From: Neckera pumila
Lineage: Eukaryota > Streptophyta > Bryopsida > Hypnales > Neckeraceae
NCBI GenBank assembly: GCA_963969595.1
Contig: OZ018408.1
Location: 44,765,022 to 44,829,021, forward strand
Direction: 5' to 3'
Length of the DNA: 64,000 nucleotides
A program made the position numbers and the translations under genes. A model generated the notes under the pieces. The model searched no databases. It saw only the letters and a list, made by a program, of their open reading frames with translations, and was not told where the DNA came from. The first letter of the stretch is position 1, and every line of letters starts with the position of its first letter. This document shows positions 24,603 through 35,394 of the stretch, piece by piece.

Positions 24603-27235
24603 GTGAATTTCCCATGATATAGATTGATTGTAAATTCAGTATTTTGTTTAGTTAAGTTTAGTCCAGCCCTCCTTAGGCCACAAGAGTCCTCTATCGACCT
24701 ATTGGAGCTAGATGGAGATGATTTTTGTGAGATGGTTTACAAAGTTGAAAATTGGTTTACGGATTTAAATGATTATGGTTATAATAGATAGTGATTGACA
24801 AATAGTAGTAGAAATTGTTAAGACTTGTTCTCGTAGGTTTGTCAGCAATTGTTGTTGGAACTTGTCCCTGACTCTTTATTCTTGGATTTAGTATTTGTTC
24901 CCGACTCTTTATTCTAGTGCTTAGCATGATCATGACTTAGAATCGCATTGTTTGCTCTTGCCTAGATTAATGTTTGAGCCTAATAATTAGTCCAAGAATG
25001 CACTACTGTTGGACGTTTGATATGAAACTTGAAACTCAAAATCAAGGAAGTGTTTTGTATTGGTAGAAGATAGTGGACGGATAGCCTCCACTAGAAATTA
25101 AAAAAAATTAGGAATGTTCTCAGACTGACTACTTCATCAACTAAAGTTCCTTGAAATCAAGGAAGGGTATTCATTGTCCACAGGAGTTTACCTGGTAGTT
25201 GGTAGCTTTTCCAAAAAACTCAATTTTAATATTTCTACCCTCCTTGAAATCAAAGAAGTGTATCGGATTGTTAAAGGGTAGTGAAGGAATGTGCCCAAAT
25301 TGACTAGTTTATCAACCAAAGGGTCCTCGAATCAAGGAGGCGTTTGAGTTTAATGAATTTGATAATTCTAGGGTTTTAAACAAGGATATTTGTTAAGAAA
25401 AAATGTGCTAGATTGCTCTCACGGCTTGGCCTTTCACGTAATTCATGGAAGAGGTAATCTTCTTTTGGTAGCTTCAGTTTTGAATTGAGACCACTCACTT
25501 GTTCATAATATAAATAGTCAACTAGCCTTTTAAAGGGATGGGCTCGTAGTTTTTGTTTGCCTTGATGCAGTAATTTGGAGGGTGTTTGTTTGGATGGATA
25601 TGAGTATGTTATTGTTATCTCTACAATTAGAGAATTCATATTTGGAATTCAAAGACAATAGAATTGCATTTATTATATGTGTGCTAGATTACATTTTCAA
25701 AGTATGTAATAGTATAGTGAGGTGTCTTCAAGCATTCCTTGGACCACAGGGGCCTGATGTTATAACTCAGTTCTTTCTTGTGTGTAAGATAATTTAGAGA
25801 ACAACCTTATTAAGTAACAAGGGTTGGTTTAGAATGACATCTCTAATCCCTTTTTGGATTTGAGGAGCACTAATTGTCTTTCAAATAGAGCTCATGGTTG
25901 AGCCTCCTCGAATTTGAGGAGTAGTACTTGCTTTCCAAGAGAGCCCATAGTCAAGCCCTCCTTGAACTTGAGGATGACTGATTGCCTTTCTATGAGAGCC
26001 CGTGGTCATGCAAAAGAGACCCGAGGTCTATTTAGGGATTACAAAAATTGAAGCCTATACCTACATAATTTAGCAATTTTCTTTAAGTGAACATCTATTC
26101 AGATAGAGTTGTTTATGAACCAAGGGCCCTTGAAATTGAGGAGGTACATTTCTTAGCAAATTTTAGGAGGTGAATATTTGAAATAAACATATATTAGTGT
26201 TTTTCAAAATCAAGGAGGACTATTGGCCTATTGAATGAAGTACTAGTGTCCAAGGTCTTACAAATTATCAAGGTATTTACTAAACGTTGACCATCGACAT
26301 TATTGTCATAGTCAAAATTAGGAGGTAGTTGATAAATAGTTGGTCTAGGATTTTGATTATATTAGAATTTAAGATACATATTTGGTCTAACAATTGTACG
26401 CTTTTGTGCTCCTCTAATCCAAGAAGCATATTTACCTAGCGTCAAGGCCTCGGGCCGTAGGAGCCTCCTTGGATTCATCCAACGAGCTACGTCTTATTGC
26501 TCCTTGAAATCAAGGAGGGGTCCTAGCCTATACTCAAGCTAATTTGGTTCAATCAAATTGAGTCATTTCTTAGGTAGATGGTTAGTTTCACTTATTGTTG
26601 TAGAAGTACGAGATTCTGCAAGTTGAGATTAATATGCCTAAGAGCTCCTTGGATTTGAGGAGCGGTTCTAGCCTATTTCTAAAAGCCTTTTACATCATAA
26701 ACCTATCATTATTTTGTTTGGAATCGGCTAATCATTTTCTAAAAAATTTATAGAAACTTAGTTATTGAATATCTATACAAGTAGATAGTTGGATGTTTTT
26801 CTGCTCCCCAAAATCAAGGAGGCTTAGCTTATCCACGAGTGCCTACTTCAAAGTCCACATGAACTACTATTGGTTGGATTCAAATGATTAATACAGTTAG
26901 CTATTACAATTTTATTTCAATATGAAGGGGATATATTTAGCTTGGATGTTGTATGTCTTATCTCTCCTTGAAATTGAGAAAGGAACTTGACTCCATTAGA
27001 ATGCTTAATTTCATTACTATTGAGCAAGGTTACAAATCATTCAAGTTCTAAATTTATCTAATATTTTTATATGATAGAGACTTGTTGGGCCTATTTGAGG
27101 GATGTCCTATTGCCTTTATAAATCAAATAGGGATATGAGCATGTTGAATTGTTATATGATGTGACTATATTTAAGATAGTTTAGAAAATTGAATGCATGT
27201 ACAACTTATTTGGAATATTGATTGTGAACTTTCAG
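24603..27235 (+). other. Large intron of the pseudogene, carrying the palindrome array
   Basis: A 2.6-kb intron bounded by ATT|GTGAAT and TTTCAG|GAA. It is much longer than the other introns of this gene (about 80-460 bp) and holds about 15 of the palindromes annotated separately. No coding exon was recognised inside. Confidence 0.5.
25035..26983. repeat. Array of about 15 dispersed 18-20 bp palindromes (CTCCTTGA..TCAAGGAG)
   Basis: Complete or slightly decayed copies sit at 25147, 25241, 25324, 25848, 25904, 25958, 26127, 26201, 26408, 26500, 26644, 26803 and 26962, with half copies near 25035 and 26463. Examples are TTCCTTGAAATCAAGGAA (25147-25164) and CTCCTTGAAATCAAGGAG (26500-26517), each with 8-bp arms and a 2-nt centre. 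Spacing is irregular (about 50-500 bp) and spacers are unrelated, so this is neither a CRISPR nor a simple tandem array. Further copies lie at 30666, 32343 and 32411. Substitutions are often matched on the opposite arm (for example CCTCGAA with TTTGAGG). Confidence 0.75.
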
Positions 27236-27781
27236 GAACCACCTTTGTTGATATGTGTGGAGACTAGAGATGCTTGGCGGATGAAGGAGAGACTTGACTC
27301 CAACTCAATTATATGAGAGTTGCAATTTAAACTGCATGAATCAAGTTGGTTTAAGATTCCATTGTGCAGAATGATCTCACTTCCAATGGTGAGGCCAGTT
27401 CTTCAAACGGATGTTGTGCGCCTTCAATTAGAATTTGTGCATGAATATAGAGAAGGTGATAGGGTGATGTATGTATCGATAACCAATGACAAGGGACTCT
27501 CTCAAAGCCTCACCAAGGAGATTTCCAGTGGTTGAGATGCTATTTGGATTGCAGAGAATGTAGCTTTTGAAGAGCAGTTGAAGAGCCATGAGGATTGCTC
27601 ATGCCTAGCCGGATTTATGTTTTTTGTTTGGGACAGTAATCACCGGCTTATGGCGTGGATAAATTACATCAGCTATATGCATGCTTCAGAAAAAAAAGTG
27701 GCATATCTGGGTTGATTCTATTGTCCTTCAGACCAAAGGCATTACAGGAATCTTAATGAATGCCATGAATGATATAAATAG
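27236..27781 (+). pseudogene. ParB/sulfiredoxin-like exon with DSNHR motif
   Basis: The exon opens ..LLICVETRDAWRMKERL and runs through RMISLPMVRPV, an EFVHEYREGDRV segment and FVWDSNHRLMAW. The last resembles the D-G-x-H-R / DGNHR core of the ParB/Srx fold that binds nucleotide or DNA (family knowledge), here with Ser for Gly. It is broken by TGA at 27314-27316, TGA at 27533-27535, and a frameshift in the A8 run at 27690-27697, after which the frame continues WHIWVDSIVLQTKG. The domain call rests on motif resemblance only. Confidence 0.5.
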
Positions 27782-27908
27782 GTCAAAATTGTTGCATCTT
27801 TTATAGTATAATTTTTGGGATTGTTGTGTTGGATTATCTTTTGCATATTATAATATGCCTCATTCAATTTGTTGTAGTCTATATTTATTAGATACAAAAT
27901 CTTATTAG

Positions 27909-29109
27909 ATCTATGGAAAATGCACATATGAAGACCAATGTTGTACACCGGCTTCATCAAATCAACACTTATGGATCATTGAAGTTGGAAGACTTTAAAG
28001 ACCTTCTTATAGAAGAAGAATATTGGAGTTGTGAGACTAGGGGTAAACCTTATCCGTGGTATAAGCTTAACTTCGATGTCTTCATCAAGTTCCTATATTG
28101 GGTAAGAATTGCTAATACTACTTGAAATAAATGAAAGGTACAAATCAAATATATACAATTTGACTTTGTTAATTTATCCTTTATAGCAAGAAGTGTCAAT
28201 TGCTGCGGATGAGGCTATCGATTTATATAAAGAATGAACAATTGAAGAGGAGAGGGATTCAAGAGCTTTGCACAATGTTATGAAAGTGGCAGCCAATGCA
28301 AAAGTGAAATCTCTTCGGTCTGAGTTTTATAAGCTCAATGCAGTGGGGAATCCCAAGCATGGAACATGGTGGCTAAAAGAGGTGAATCTCATTAGTTTCA
28401 TTCATTTTTTTATTGAATTCAAGTCACCTCTATTTGAAATGGAAGATCATTTTTGGCCATAGGTCTTCCATTTCATATGAATCTGATTATTCATTACTTC
28501 TTTCTTGTTTTGTAGATCAATCTCCATTGGAGCAAACATGAATGTCCGGACATGACTCTAGATAAGCTCCAACACCTAGCTGCGACCATTGTCTTGCTTA
28601 TTTATAAGAGTCAATGGTTGTCTTTGTGGAATTCAAGTTATATGAACCAAATGGCCCTTCGATTTCCGATTCCCGTGGCAACCAAGGAGAAACTTAAAAA
28701 TTGGTTGCCTAAGGCAACTTTTGAGGCAGAGGTGAGTAGGTGACTGATATGTCCATACTATTCCTTTCTGCCAGAAAATAAATTGTAATTATCTTTCTAT
28801 AAGTGTCATATATTGTGAGCTTTTAATTTTTTACTTATATACAAAACTGAAAAAACTTGTGGAAATCTTGTATCTTGAAGAGGCTGCTACTACATGGTTC
28901 AATGCAACAATAGCTTCAAAGCGCATTATTGTGAATTGAGATGCTAATGATAGCCTTGATCGGATTGGTGACTATATTGAACATTATTGAATTATTCTTT
29001 GGGATCACGCCTTTTATGAGATATTTGGCAAGAACTCGAAGTACTCACGTATCATGCCATTCCTTGGCCAAGAAGGAATGGAGCACATTATGCTCCGATG
29101 CGTATACCG
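27909..29109 (+). pseudogene. Middle exons of the pseudogene, function unassigned
   Basis: Four exons (about 27909-28101, 28187-28381, 28516-28731, about 28846-29109) with usable splice sites. They encode Trp-rich helical-looking segments such as NPKHGTWWLKE, NLHWSKHECPDMTLDKLQHL and MPFLGQEGMEHIMLRC. Stops: TGA at 28235-28237, 28937-28939 and 28988-28990. The acceptors of the first and last exon are uncertain. I do not recognise a domain. Confidence 0.5.
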
Positions 29110-29239
29110 GTATTTTTATTAGCCTTCATTTCAATTTTATTTTTGATTCTGTATTTGTTTTTTGAGGATTCATTTAAAACTTGTATTATATGATTTTTTA
29201 TGATTTGCTTTTGTTGTAAATACTTCCTTCGCAAGATAG

Positions 29240-29819
29240 CTCTAAAAGGAAGCATTGCCAAGAGGCAATGCCAAAACTATTTGGAGCATGGGTAGACAAA
29301 ACCTTGCCTACATGTGTTTTCACTGCCTCACAGATTTGACGTTTTTCTACAGAAGAGCTCGTTGCATTTCCATGGTATTTGGAATGCAAAAGATCTTATG
29401 CACTTGCAGAAGAAAAAACGGAGAAGGCAGCTACTACAAAGACTCTTGTTGAAGAATTATCTGACGATGAAGTTGACCAAGAAGTTGTGGAGCCGCCAAC
29501 CGATAGTAAGACAAAGAAGAAGCAGAAAGCACAGCCGGTTACGAAGAAGCCTCGAAAGGAGAAAGCATCTGTGGCCACATCCGAACATGAAGGTGATGTT
29601 GCAGTGGTGGAAGCGGAGGTTGTCGCAGTGGCCTCATCACAAGGCCCTCCTCTTCTCCAATCTTCATCTACGACTGTACTTGTACCCTCGCAGTGGCAAA
29701 CGGCAAGCACCCTCCGCTTCGTGACAACTGATGTGAATGTTAGTCGCCTTGTTCTTCAATACTCCATCCACAAGGCCATCGAGTATATGGTAAAGAACAA
29801 GCAACAATCTCCTCAATAA
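29240..29819 (+). pseudogene. Exon with charged linker of the pseudogene
   Basis: The first part (to about 29400) encodes a conserved-looking segment ending FPWYLECKRSYALAEEK and has a TGA at 29337-29339. The rest is a low-complexity Lys/Glu/Pro stretch with KTKKKQKAQPVTKKPRKEK, a plausible bipartite nuclear localisation signal, followed by Val/Ser-rich sequence. It is open to the TAA at 29817-29819. How it was spliced to the methyltransferase exons is unclear. Confidence 0.5.
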
Positions 29820-29939
29820 ATCCAAATATTAAACTTTGCAAAAAAGGTAACCACTTAATTGCATGCTTATTTTTTTGTTCTATTTTTTTCCTTTGCATTG
29901 AAGATTCTTTTATTAACAAGTATGTTTTGGTATTGATAG

Positions 29940-31850
29940 GCAGATAGAGGTTGAAATCATCTAATTGGTGGACTTAGCAAACGCAAAGCTTACTTTGATT
30001 TCATCATTGGTGATGTTCCTGATGGCTTACCGGTACCAAATGTGTCACAACCACCGTGTATTGTTCTATCATGGAACATTTACACTCCCGATTTCGTAGA
30101 ATCCATCTTTGAATTTGCAAGTGGTATGCTTCAGGACAACGATGCGATAATGTTGTTTCTCCCGGACAATCCCAAGACGTGACGTGGAGTTGACAAATTT
30201 GCCAAAATACATGGCTTTGAGTGCATCTACAACTGGTAGAGAGTTAATGAGCTACGCCTAACTTCCTACATGAACATCGAGCACATTGTAAGTACCAAAA
30301 CTACCAATTATAAGGCTCTTCATTTCATTGTAAATTTATTAATTAGTTAGTTATCTTGACCTAATGTAATAATTATATGTTTCTCTTTTTGTTGCTTTTA
30401 TAGACAAAGCGTTTTTGGATTCTTCTGTATGTTTGAATTTCATACAAAGGAAAGGAGGTGGAATCAACTATTTCAATTGACAAAAATCAAAAGCAAAGTG
30501 GGCATGGCATAGACTTAACTGGTATATTATCTTTTAGATGGATAGTTTGCTTCAATTATTACAACGTAACTTCATTGATGATTTAGTTACCCTAAGAAAG
30601 TTACAACTATTACTTTAATGGGCTACAAAATTGGTATTATGTACATGACATTGTTATAGTCTAACCCTCCTTGAATTCAAGGAGGCTAGAAAGTACAAGA
30701 AATTTTGGTAATGTATCACTAGTTTTGTTTCAAAATCTTGCTTTTGCCACTTTTTTTGTATAATTTTGCAAATCATTGCAATTTATATACTGAAGGTCAT
30801 AAATTTTTTTATTTTCAATGGCAATGCAATATTGTGCTTCTATCTTAAAGAAATGAGCCAATTTTAATTTAATGAACTGATTTTTCTAAATAGAATCTCA
30901 TTGGTAATGGATGTTCTTTGATAATTTACTTTTGACTATCAATTTTGTTGAAATTATGTGGTTTTATCAATGGTTGTTTAATAGGAGAAGGACTTGTGCA
31001 CAACTTCACCACAGTCAATAGTCAATTGAAAAAAGTTGGAATCCCGTGGAGAGGTGCTTGAGAAAAAGATCCCTTCTTTTTCCAAGTTCTCATCAAGAGT
31101 TTTTTGAAACTTGGTGACATAGTGCTTGATTGCAATGCATCCACAGGTTCTTTTACTACTTTAAAACTAAAGTCTCTAAACTTTACTATCTTCATTTGTT
31201 ACATATTTCAGTATTTGTTGCTAGATCTATTTAAATAAAAAAATCTCCCTAACTAGTTGTTTCACCTGCACTAGGGGCTAATATTCATGCGTGTAAAAGG
31301 GCTAGCCGGCATATATTGGCGCTTGAATCAGACTTAGCAATTTTCCAAGAGGTTCTTGGCCCTCTTAACATTCCCGAGGCTATAGCAAATTCTGTTTGAT
31401 CCAAGAAAAAGTATTGTGAATCATCAAGTAAAGAAGATGATGACAGCCTAGCTAGCAAAGGTGCTAAGAGCCCTCTGCAGATTGCACAAAATTGCTTTGG
31501 TCCGTAAGTTTATACATTCGTCTCATCATTGTGTTTGATTTTTGATTATCATTGTCTTTATTTCTTATAGTTGTTGACTTTATTTGTGATGTACCATCTT
31601 GTTGTGTAGGTTGGTGAGATTATTTCATAGTCCACCTATGCCATGGTTATTACCTGTATATGCTGAAGCTGTAGCCATAGCTACTACAAAAAGGTTTCAC
31701 CGATGGTCAACACTAAGGGGACCAAGGTTATGCAATAGGGCCTTGAAGTATATGAATGTGGAGACTATTGAGGATAGTTGTGAGAGTGAGAGTGAGGAAG
31801 ACTACAGCAGTGATGCAATTAGTGTTGTAGATGGAGTAGATTCCAATTAA
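29940..31850 (+). pseudogene. Permuted DNA amino-methyltransferase exons
   Basis: Exon 29940-30287 encodes YFDFIIGDVPDGLPVPN, where DVPDG sits in the place of catalytic motif IV (D/S/N-P-P-Y/F), then AIMLFLPDNPKT and a Trp region. Exons 30985-31146 and 31275-31503 encode DIVLDCNASTGANIHACK followed by HILALESD, matching the SAM-binding motif I loop and the acidic end of the next strand. Motif IV before motif I is the order of beta-class / N6_N4 methyltransferases. Stops: TGA 30180-30182, TAG 30237-30239, TGA 30434-30436, TGA 31059-31061, TGA 31397-31399. The last exon (31610-31850) is intact and ends in an acidic Ser/Glu tail. Motif IV lacks the usual aromatic residue, an added sign of decay. 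Confidence 0.65.
30666..30685. repeat. Perfect 20-bp palindrome in a pseudogene intron
   Basis: CCTCCTTGAATTCAAGGAGG reads identically on both strands. It is the best-preserved copy of the palindrome family in the large intron and also lies in an intron (30522-30984) of the same gene. Confidence 0.85.
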
Positions 31851-32319
31851 GGTTGAGTATATGTATCCTGTGGATACTTCAAATGAGTAACTATATAAAA
31901 AATTTAAATAAAGGGCTTGTAAACCTGTGGATTCAATCTGCAATGTATCACCTTCGGAGTTGGTATTTTCAACTTTGCATTGCCCATAAGCAAAGTTTTT
32001 GGAGTGTTTCGTTCATTGGAATTGAAATTCATTGATTATACATAGCAGCTAGTCACTTTCATATTGGATAGAATCACTTTATATCCTTATAAATGCCTTC
32101 AATGCAAGAAAATTATATATATGAATTCCATCTTGTTTTTTCATGAGCAATAGAACTAGAATCTTTAATAAAGCAGAAATGAATTCAAAATAAAGTGGTC
32201 CATTGCTCTTCAAAATGAAGTGGTTTATGATTATTGGTATAAAGATTCTTTATCCTAAATTCTTTAATAAGGGCCATTTAATTTTTTTGGATTTCTGAAA
32301 CGCTTTTAAAGCCACAAAA
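31851..32319. other. 3' flank of the pseudogene
   Basis: AT-rich, probably former 3' UTR and intergenic DNA. No feature recognised. Confidence 0.4.
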
Positions 32320-32432
32320 AAGGCTCTTTGGAACTCAATAAAGGCTCCTTGATTCCAAAGAGCCTTATTTTTGTGCTAAAGACATTGGATTTTAATGAAG
32401 ATTCTTGGAAGGCTCCTTGGTTCCGAGGAGCC
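32320..32432. repeat. Two adjacent hairpins related to the palindrome family
   Basis: AAGGCTCTTTGGAA (32320-32333) pairs exactly with TTCCAAAGAGCCTT (32353-32366): 14-bp arms, 19-nt loop. A second stem, GGCTCCTTGG / CCGAGGAGCC, lies at 32411-32432 around TT. Both carry the GCTCCTTG core seen in the 25-27 kb array. Confidence 0.8.
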
Positions 32433-33702
32433 ATTTTTTAGTGTCAACTTCTTAAAGAGACTCTCTTTTAAATTTTCATGCCAACTTCAAGGATTTAGTG
32501 CCAAAGACTTTTAAACTTCAATGCCAACTTTAAGGGACTCTCCCTTAAATTTTTTTGAGGCCTCATTTTAAAGACTCTAATCAAACCATTCCATTTTAAT
32601 TTCTTTTAATATATTTTGAAATATTTATATAATATTTTCTATAAACATTTCCTACTTTTGATATTTAAATGAAATTATTTACATGTTTAAATAACATAGA
32701 GATTGCATTTTAAATTAGGGGGGGGGGGGGGGGGGGGGGGCATATGTTAGTGGGGATTGTATGACGTTTCCTTAAAGGTGCAAGAAGGCTCTTGGGAAGC
32801 TAGAAATAGTTTTATATGTCTTTTTATTTACAAAAAATATTAATTTTTACAAAATTAATATAAACTAAAAAGTGTGCATCAGACATTCATGACAGGCTTA
32901 GTGATTTTTATTTTGAAAGAATGTGAATAATATTGTTCATATTATTTCATGAAATGTATTCTTAGGTTTGCTAAAATAGAAGTAGGCAAACTGAGAGATT
33001 ACATTTTGAGATGAAAATATTGATTTTCCTCTATTGGAAAGCTAAGATGTAATAAATCTTATCTTTGATTCTTTATAATATTATGGACTAAATCTCAAAA
33101 ATACTTTTATTCTATTGGACTTTAGTGCTTAAATATATATATAGAAGATGCTTAAATCAATGTTGAGATCTATGCTTTAGAAGTGGCATACAATTGCATT
33201 TTTGGTCCCAATGTCCCACCTAGCAGTCATCCAAACTTATTCTCACCAAATGCAATGAATAATAGATGTACTTCATCCAAAAAAAGTCATGTCCATAACA
33301 ATTCATCCACATCAATTTGTATACATTCATCTCCATTCATCTCCGCTGTACTTATTTTAATCCTCTTTACACGAAACCTTCGGATGAGTTCTTCAAACTA
33401 GAGATCTATATACTTTATGATGTTGCTAGTTCATTAAATATCAAAACCTTAAGGCCAATTTTTTTTCATCCATCAACTTTCATTTACATTCATTCATCAA
33501 CATCTTCATCCATCCAAAGCAATGGATGAAATAAGTGATCTACATTTATTTTTTATTTTTTATTTTAATCTCATCACTAAATGTGTAATTATTGATAATT
33601 ACGAAATCTCACAAATATAATAAAAAATTACTTTATTGTTCAAATGTGACCGCTCATTACTCAACGCTCGTTGCTCCCTGCTCACACTTTAGCAACCCTG
33701 TT
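32433..33702. other. Intergenic with G23 homopolymer
   Basis: AT-rich. An uninterrupted run of 23 G lies at 32718-32740. CATCCATT/CATTCATC-type simple sequence occurs near 33310-33520. No gene recognised. Confidence 0.5.
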
Positions 33703-33900
33703 CTAAGATCCATCAAGTCCTAATGCCAAACAACAATGAATCATTGCTTTTATAGCATAAGAGATGTTGTCAACATCCACCTCTCGATTAACATCTTCTA
33801 CAATATCAGCAGCCAATTGTAAAAAAAAACATTTCTCCAAATTTGTCAACTTCCCTAACCATTGTCCATCTACCATTCTGTTTGGGGTGCATTTTGCCAA
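33703..33900 (-). pseudogene. Short protein-like remnant, family unknown
   Basis: A 65-codon frame containing LEKCFFLQLAADIVEDVNRE and VDNISYAIKAMIHCCLAL. The composition looks like real protein rather than chance, and I have an impression of repetitive plant ORFs with similar words, but I cannot name the family. It ends in TAG and has no recognisable partner exons, so it is probably a fragment of a mobile element. Confidence 0.3.
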
Positions 33901-35394
33901 ACATTTAGTTGTACCAACTCAATTTCTTGGCTTCCCACTATTTTGTCCATGCATATTTGATTTTTGAAATGAGAAAGTATCTACTGGTTGGCAAAGATGA
34001 GTAGAAAGTGAAGGCAAAAATTTGAAACTATGTTTTTGGCAGCTAGGACAGCAACCAATCTAGGGGTCATGATATGGTTTGGTCCATCCAAACTTTAGAG
34101 CCCATTCTACAAGAAATCACAAGAATATTATGATTCAAACCCCGGATAGGATAGCTCCTATTTTCATTTGAAAAAGTGAGTATAGGAGCTTCTATTGTAT
34201 GACTCGAGCATTGAGGCCAGCCAAGCCGTAAACACCACCGTCCTTGATCATCCAAGAAGTGACAGATCGGCGAGTGGCAAGGCTAGAAACTTGTTGGTGA
34301 CGAAGGGCAGGGGCATTGGGAGGAATCTTAGCAAGCGAGAGGCATTCTATGATCAAAATCTTAGAAAAAAAATAAAACTGTAGTTGTAAAAAAAAGTGGC
34401 GCGTTGAAAGCTTGAGTTGAAGATTGGCGGGAAGTTTGAAATTTGTGCGCACGGCCCCCGTGAAAGGAGTGCCTCCGGAGAGTTCTCCACCTCTCCAACA
34501 CTACTTTTTTTTACTACTCATGCTCCCCCCAAAATCGCAGCTCCCTCGATTGCTGCTCCCACCCGTTAAGCACTTTCAAGCTAGGTCGTTAGAGAATGGC
34601 CCACAATTACAGGGTGTAATGCCCTCATTATATGTGTCTGATACTATAATGAGTGCCAAACACGCATAACGAGGACACTACGTGCGCTTAACAAAGCAGG
34701 ACGCCCTTATACGACGGGAGTCCTTCGTGTGAGGGCCTCCCACTATACAAAAGTTGCAAGTCCACCAGATTGCTGCTCCCACCCCGAAATCGCAGCTCCC
34801 CTCGATTATTGCTCCGTGTTGTGCTACTCTTGTTTCCCCCCAAGTCCCACCAAAATTGCTGCTCCCCACTACACCACTCTTAATTCCCACCACAAGCTTC
34901 AAGTAGCAACAAGCGTTGTTCCACTACAAGCTTCAAGCAGCAACAAGGCGGAAATTAGAGTTTTCTAGGGAAGGGCTAGAATTTGATGGCGGGAGTTAAG
35001 TGCCCCAACATTATTTACACATATATTGGAAAATAGTGTAGGGGGTAAAAAACAGGGAACACCACTAATTATCACCCAACATTATGTACCAATTTTAATG
35101 TAGTGAACAAGCAAAAGGAGGTAAAGAACAAGTTGAATAACATTCGGATTTAACATTGAGAAAGTCCTGTAAACGGACTATCCAATGCCATCAATGTGAA
35201 TACCTCATCAATATTCAATTCATATGGATGTTGAAATAGATATGTTTGTGGCCATGGAAATATGTGATGATGATCAATTCAAAGATATACAATTATACAT
35301 GTTTTTAATACCAAAGATAATTGCCATAAGCAAAAAAAATTTGAAATGATGGTACTATATGTATTACTGTACTTGTCTTTCAATATCAACCAAA
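33901..35394. other. Intergenic with CT-rich internal duplication
   Basis: 34.5-34.95 kb has GC-richer, pyrimidine-rich sequence with repeated words (AAAATCGCAGCTCCC near 34533 against CGAAATCGCAGCTCCC near 34785; AAGCTTCAAG(T/C)AGCAACAAG near 34892 and 34927). The open frames here appear to come from this repetition. No gene recognised. Confidence 0.45.

Larger units (their letters stand above)
24315..31850 (+). pseudogene. ParB/sulfiredoxin-like domain fused to a permuted DNA amino-methyltransferase (decayed)
   Basis: A multi-exon gene whose splice sites and phases are largely intact. My exons are: 24315-24419, 24501-24602, 27236-27781, about 27909-28101, 28187-28381, 28516-28731, about 28846-29109, 29240-about 29819, 29940-30287, 30404-30521, 30985-31146, 31275-31503, 31610-31850. 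Parts in order: duplicated LHGG exons; a ParB/Srx-like region; an unassigned middle; a Lys/Glu-rich linker; methyltransferase motif IV before motif I, as in permuted N6_N4-type enzymes; an acidic tail. At least 11 in-frame stops (ten TGA, one TAG) and one frameshift show that it no longer makes the full protein. By analogy with phage and bacterial ParB-methylase proteins, the ancestor would have modified DNA bases; that role is inference. Confidence 0.7.

Noticed and set aside
25035..26983. CRISPR-like array.
   Set aside because: Repeats are palindromic but spacing varies widely, spacers are long and unequal, and the host is a plant.
29396..29710. Minus-strand Ser/Thr-rich 104-codon frame.
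   Set aside because: Antisense of the Lys/Glu-rich linker of the pseudogene; composition is explained by that.
24315..31850. In-frame TGA codons read as recoded amino acids or repaired by U-to-C RNA editing.
   Set aside because: TGA recoding is not known for plant nuclear genes, and U-to-C editing is organellar. A frameshift in the A8 run at 27690 shows ordinary decay, so pseudogene is the simpler reading.
34424..34968. Pro/Ser-rich open frames near 34.4-35.0 kb.
   Set aside because: They arise from repeated pyrimidine-rich words; both strands are open and there is no domain.
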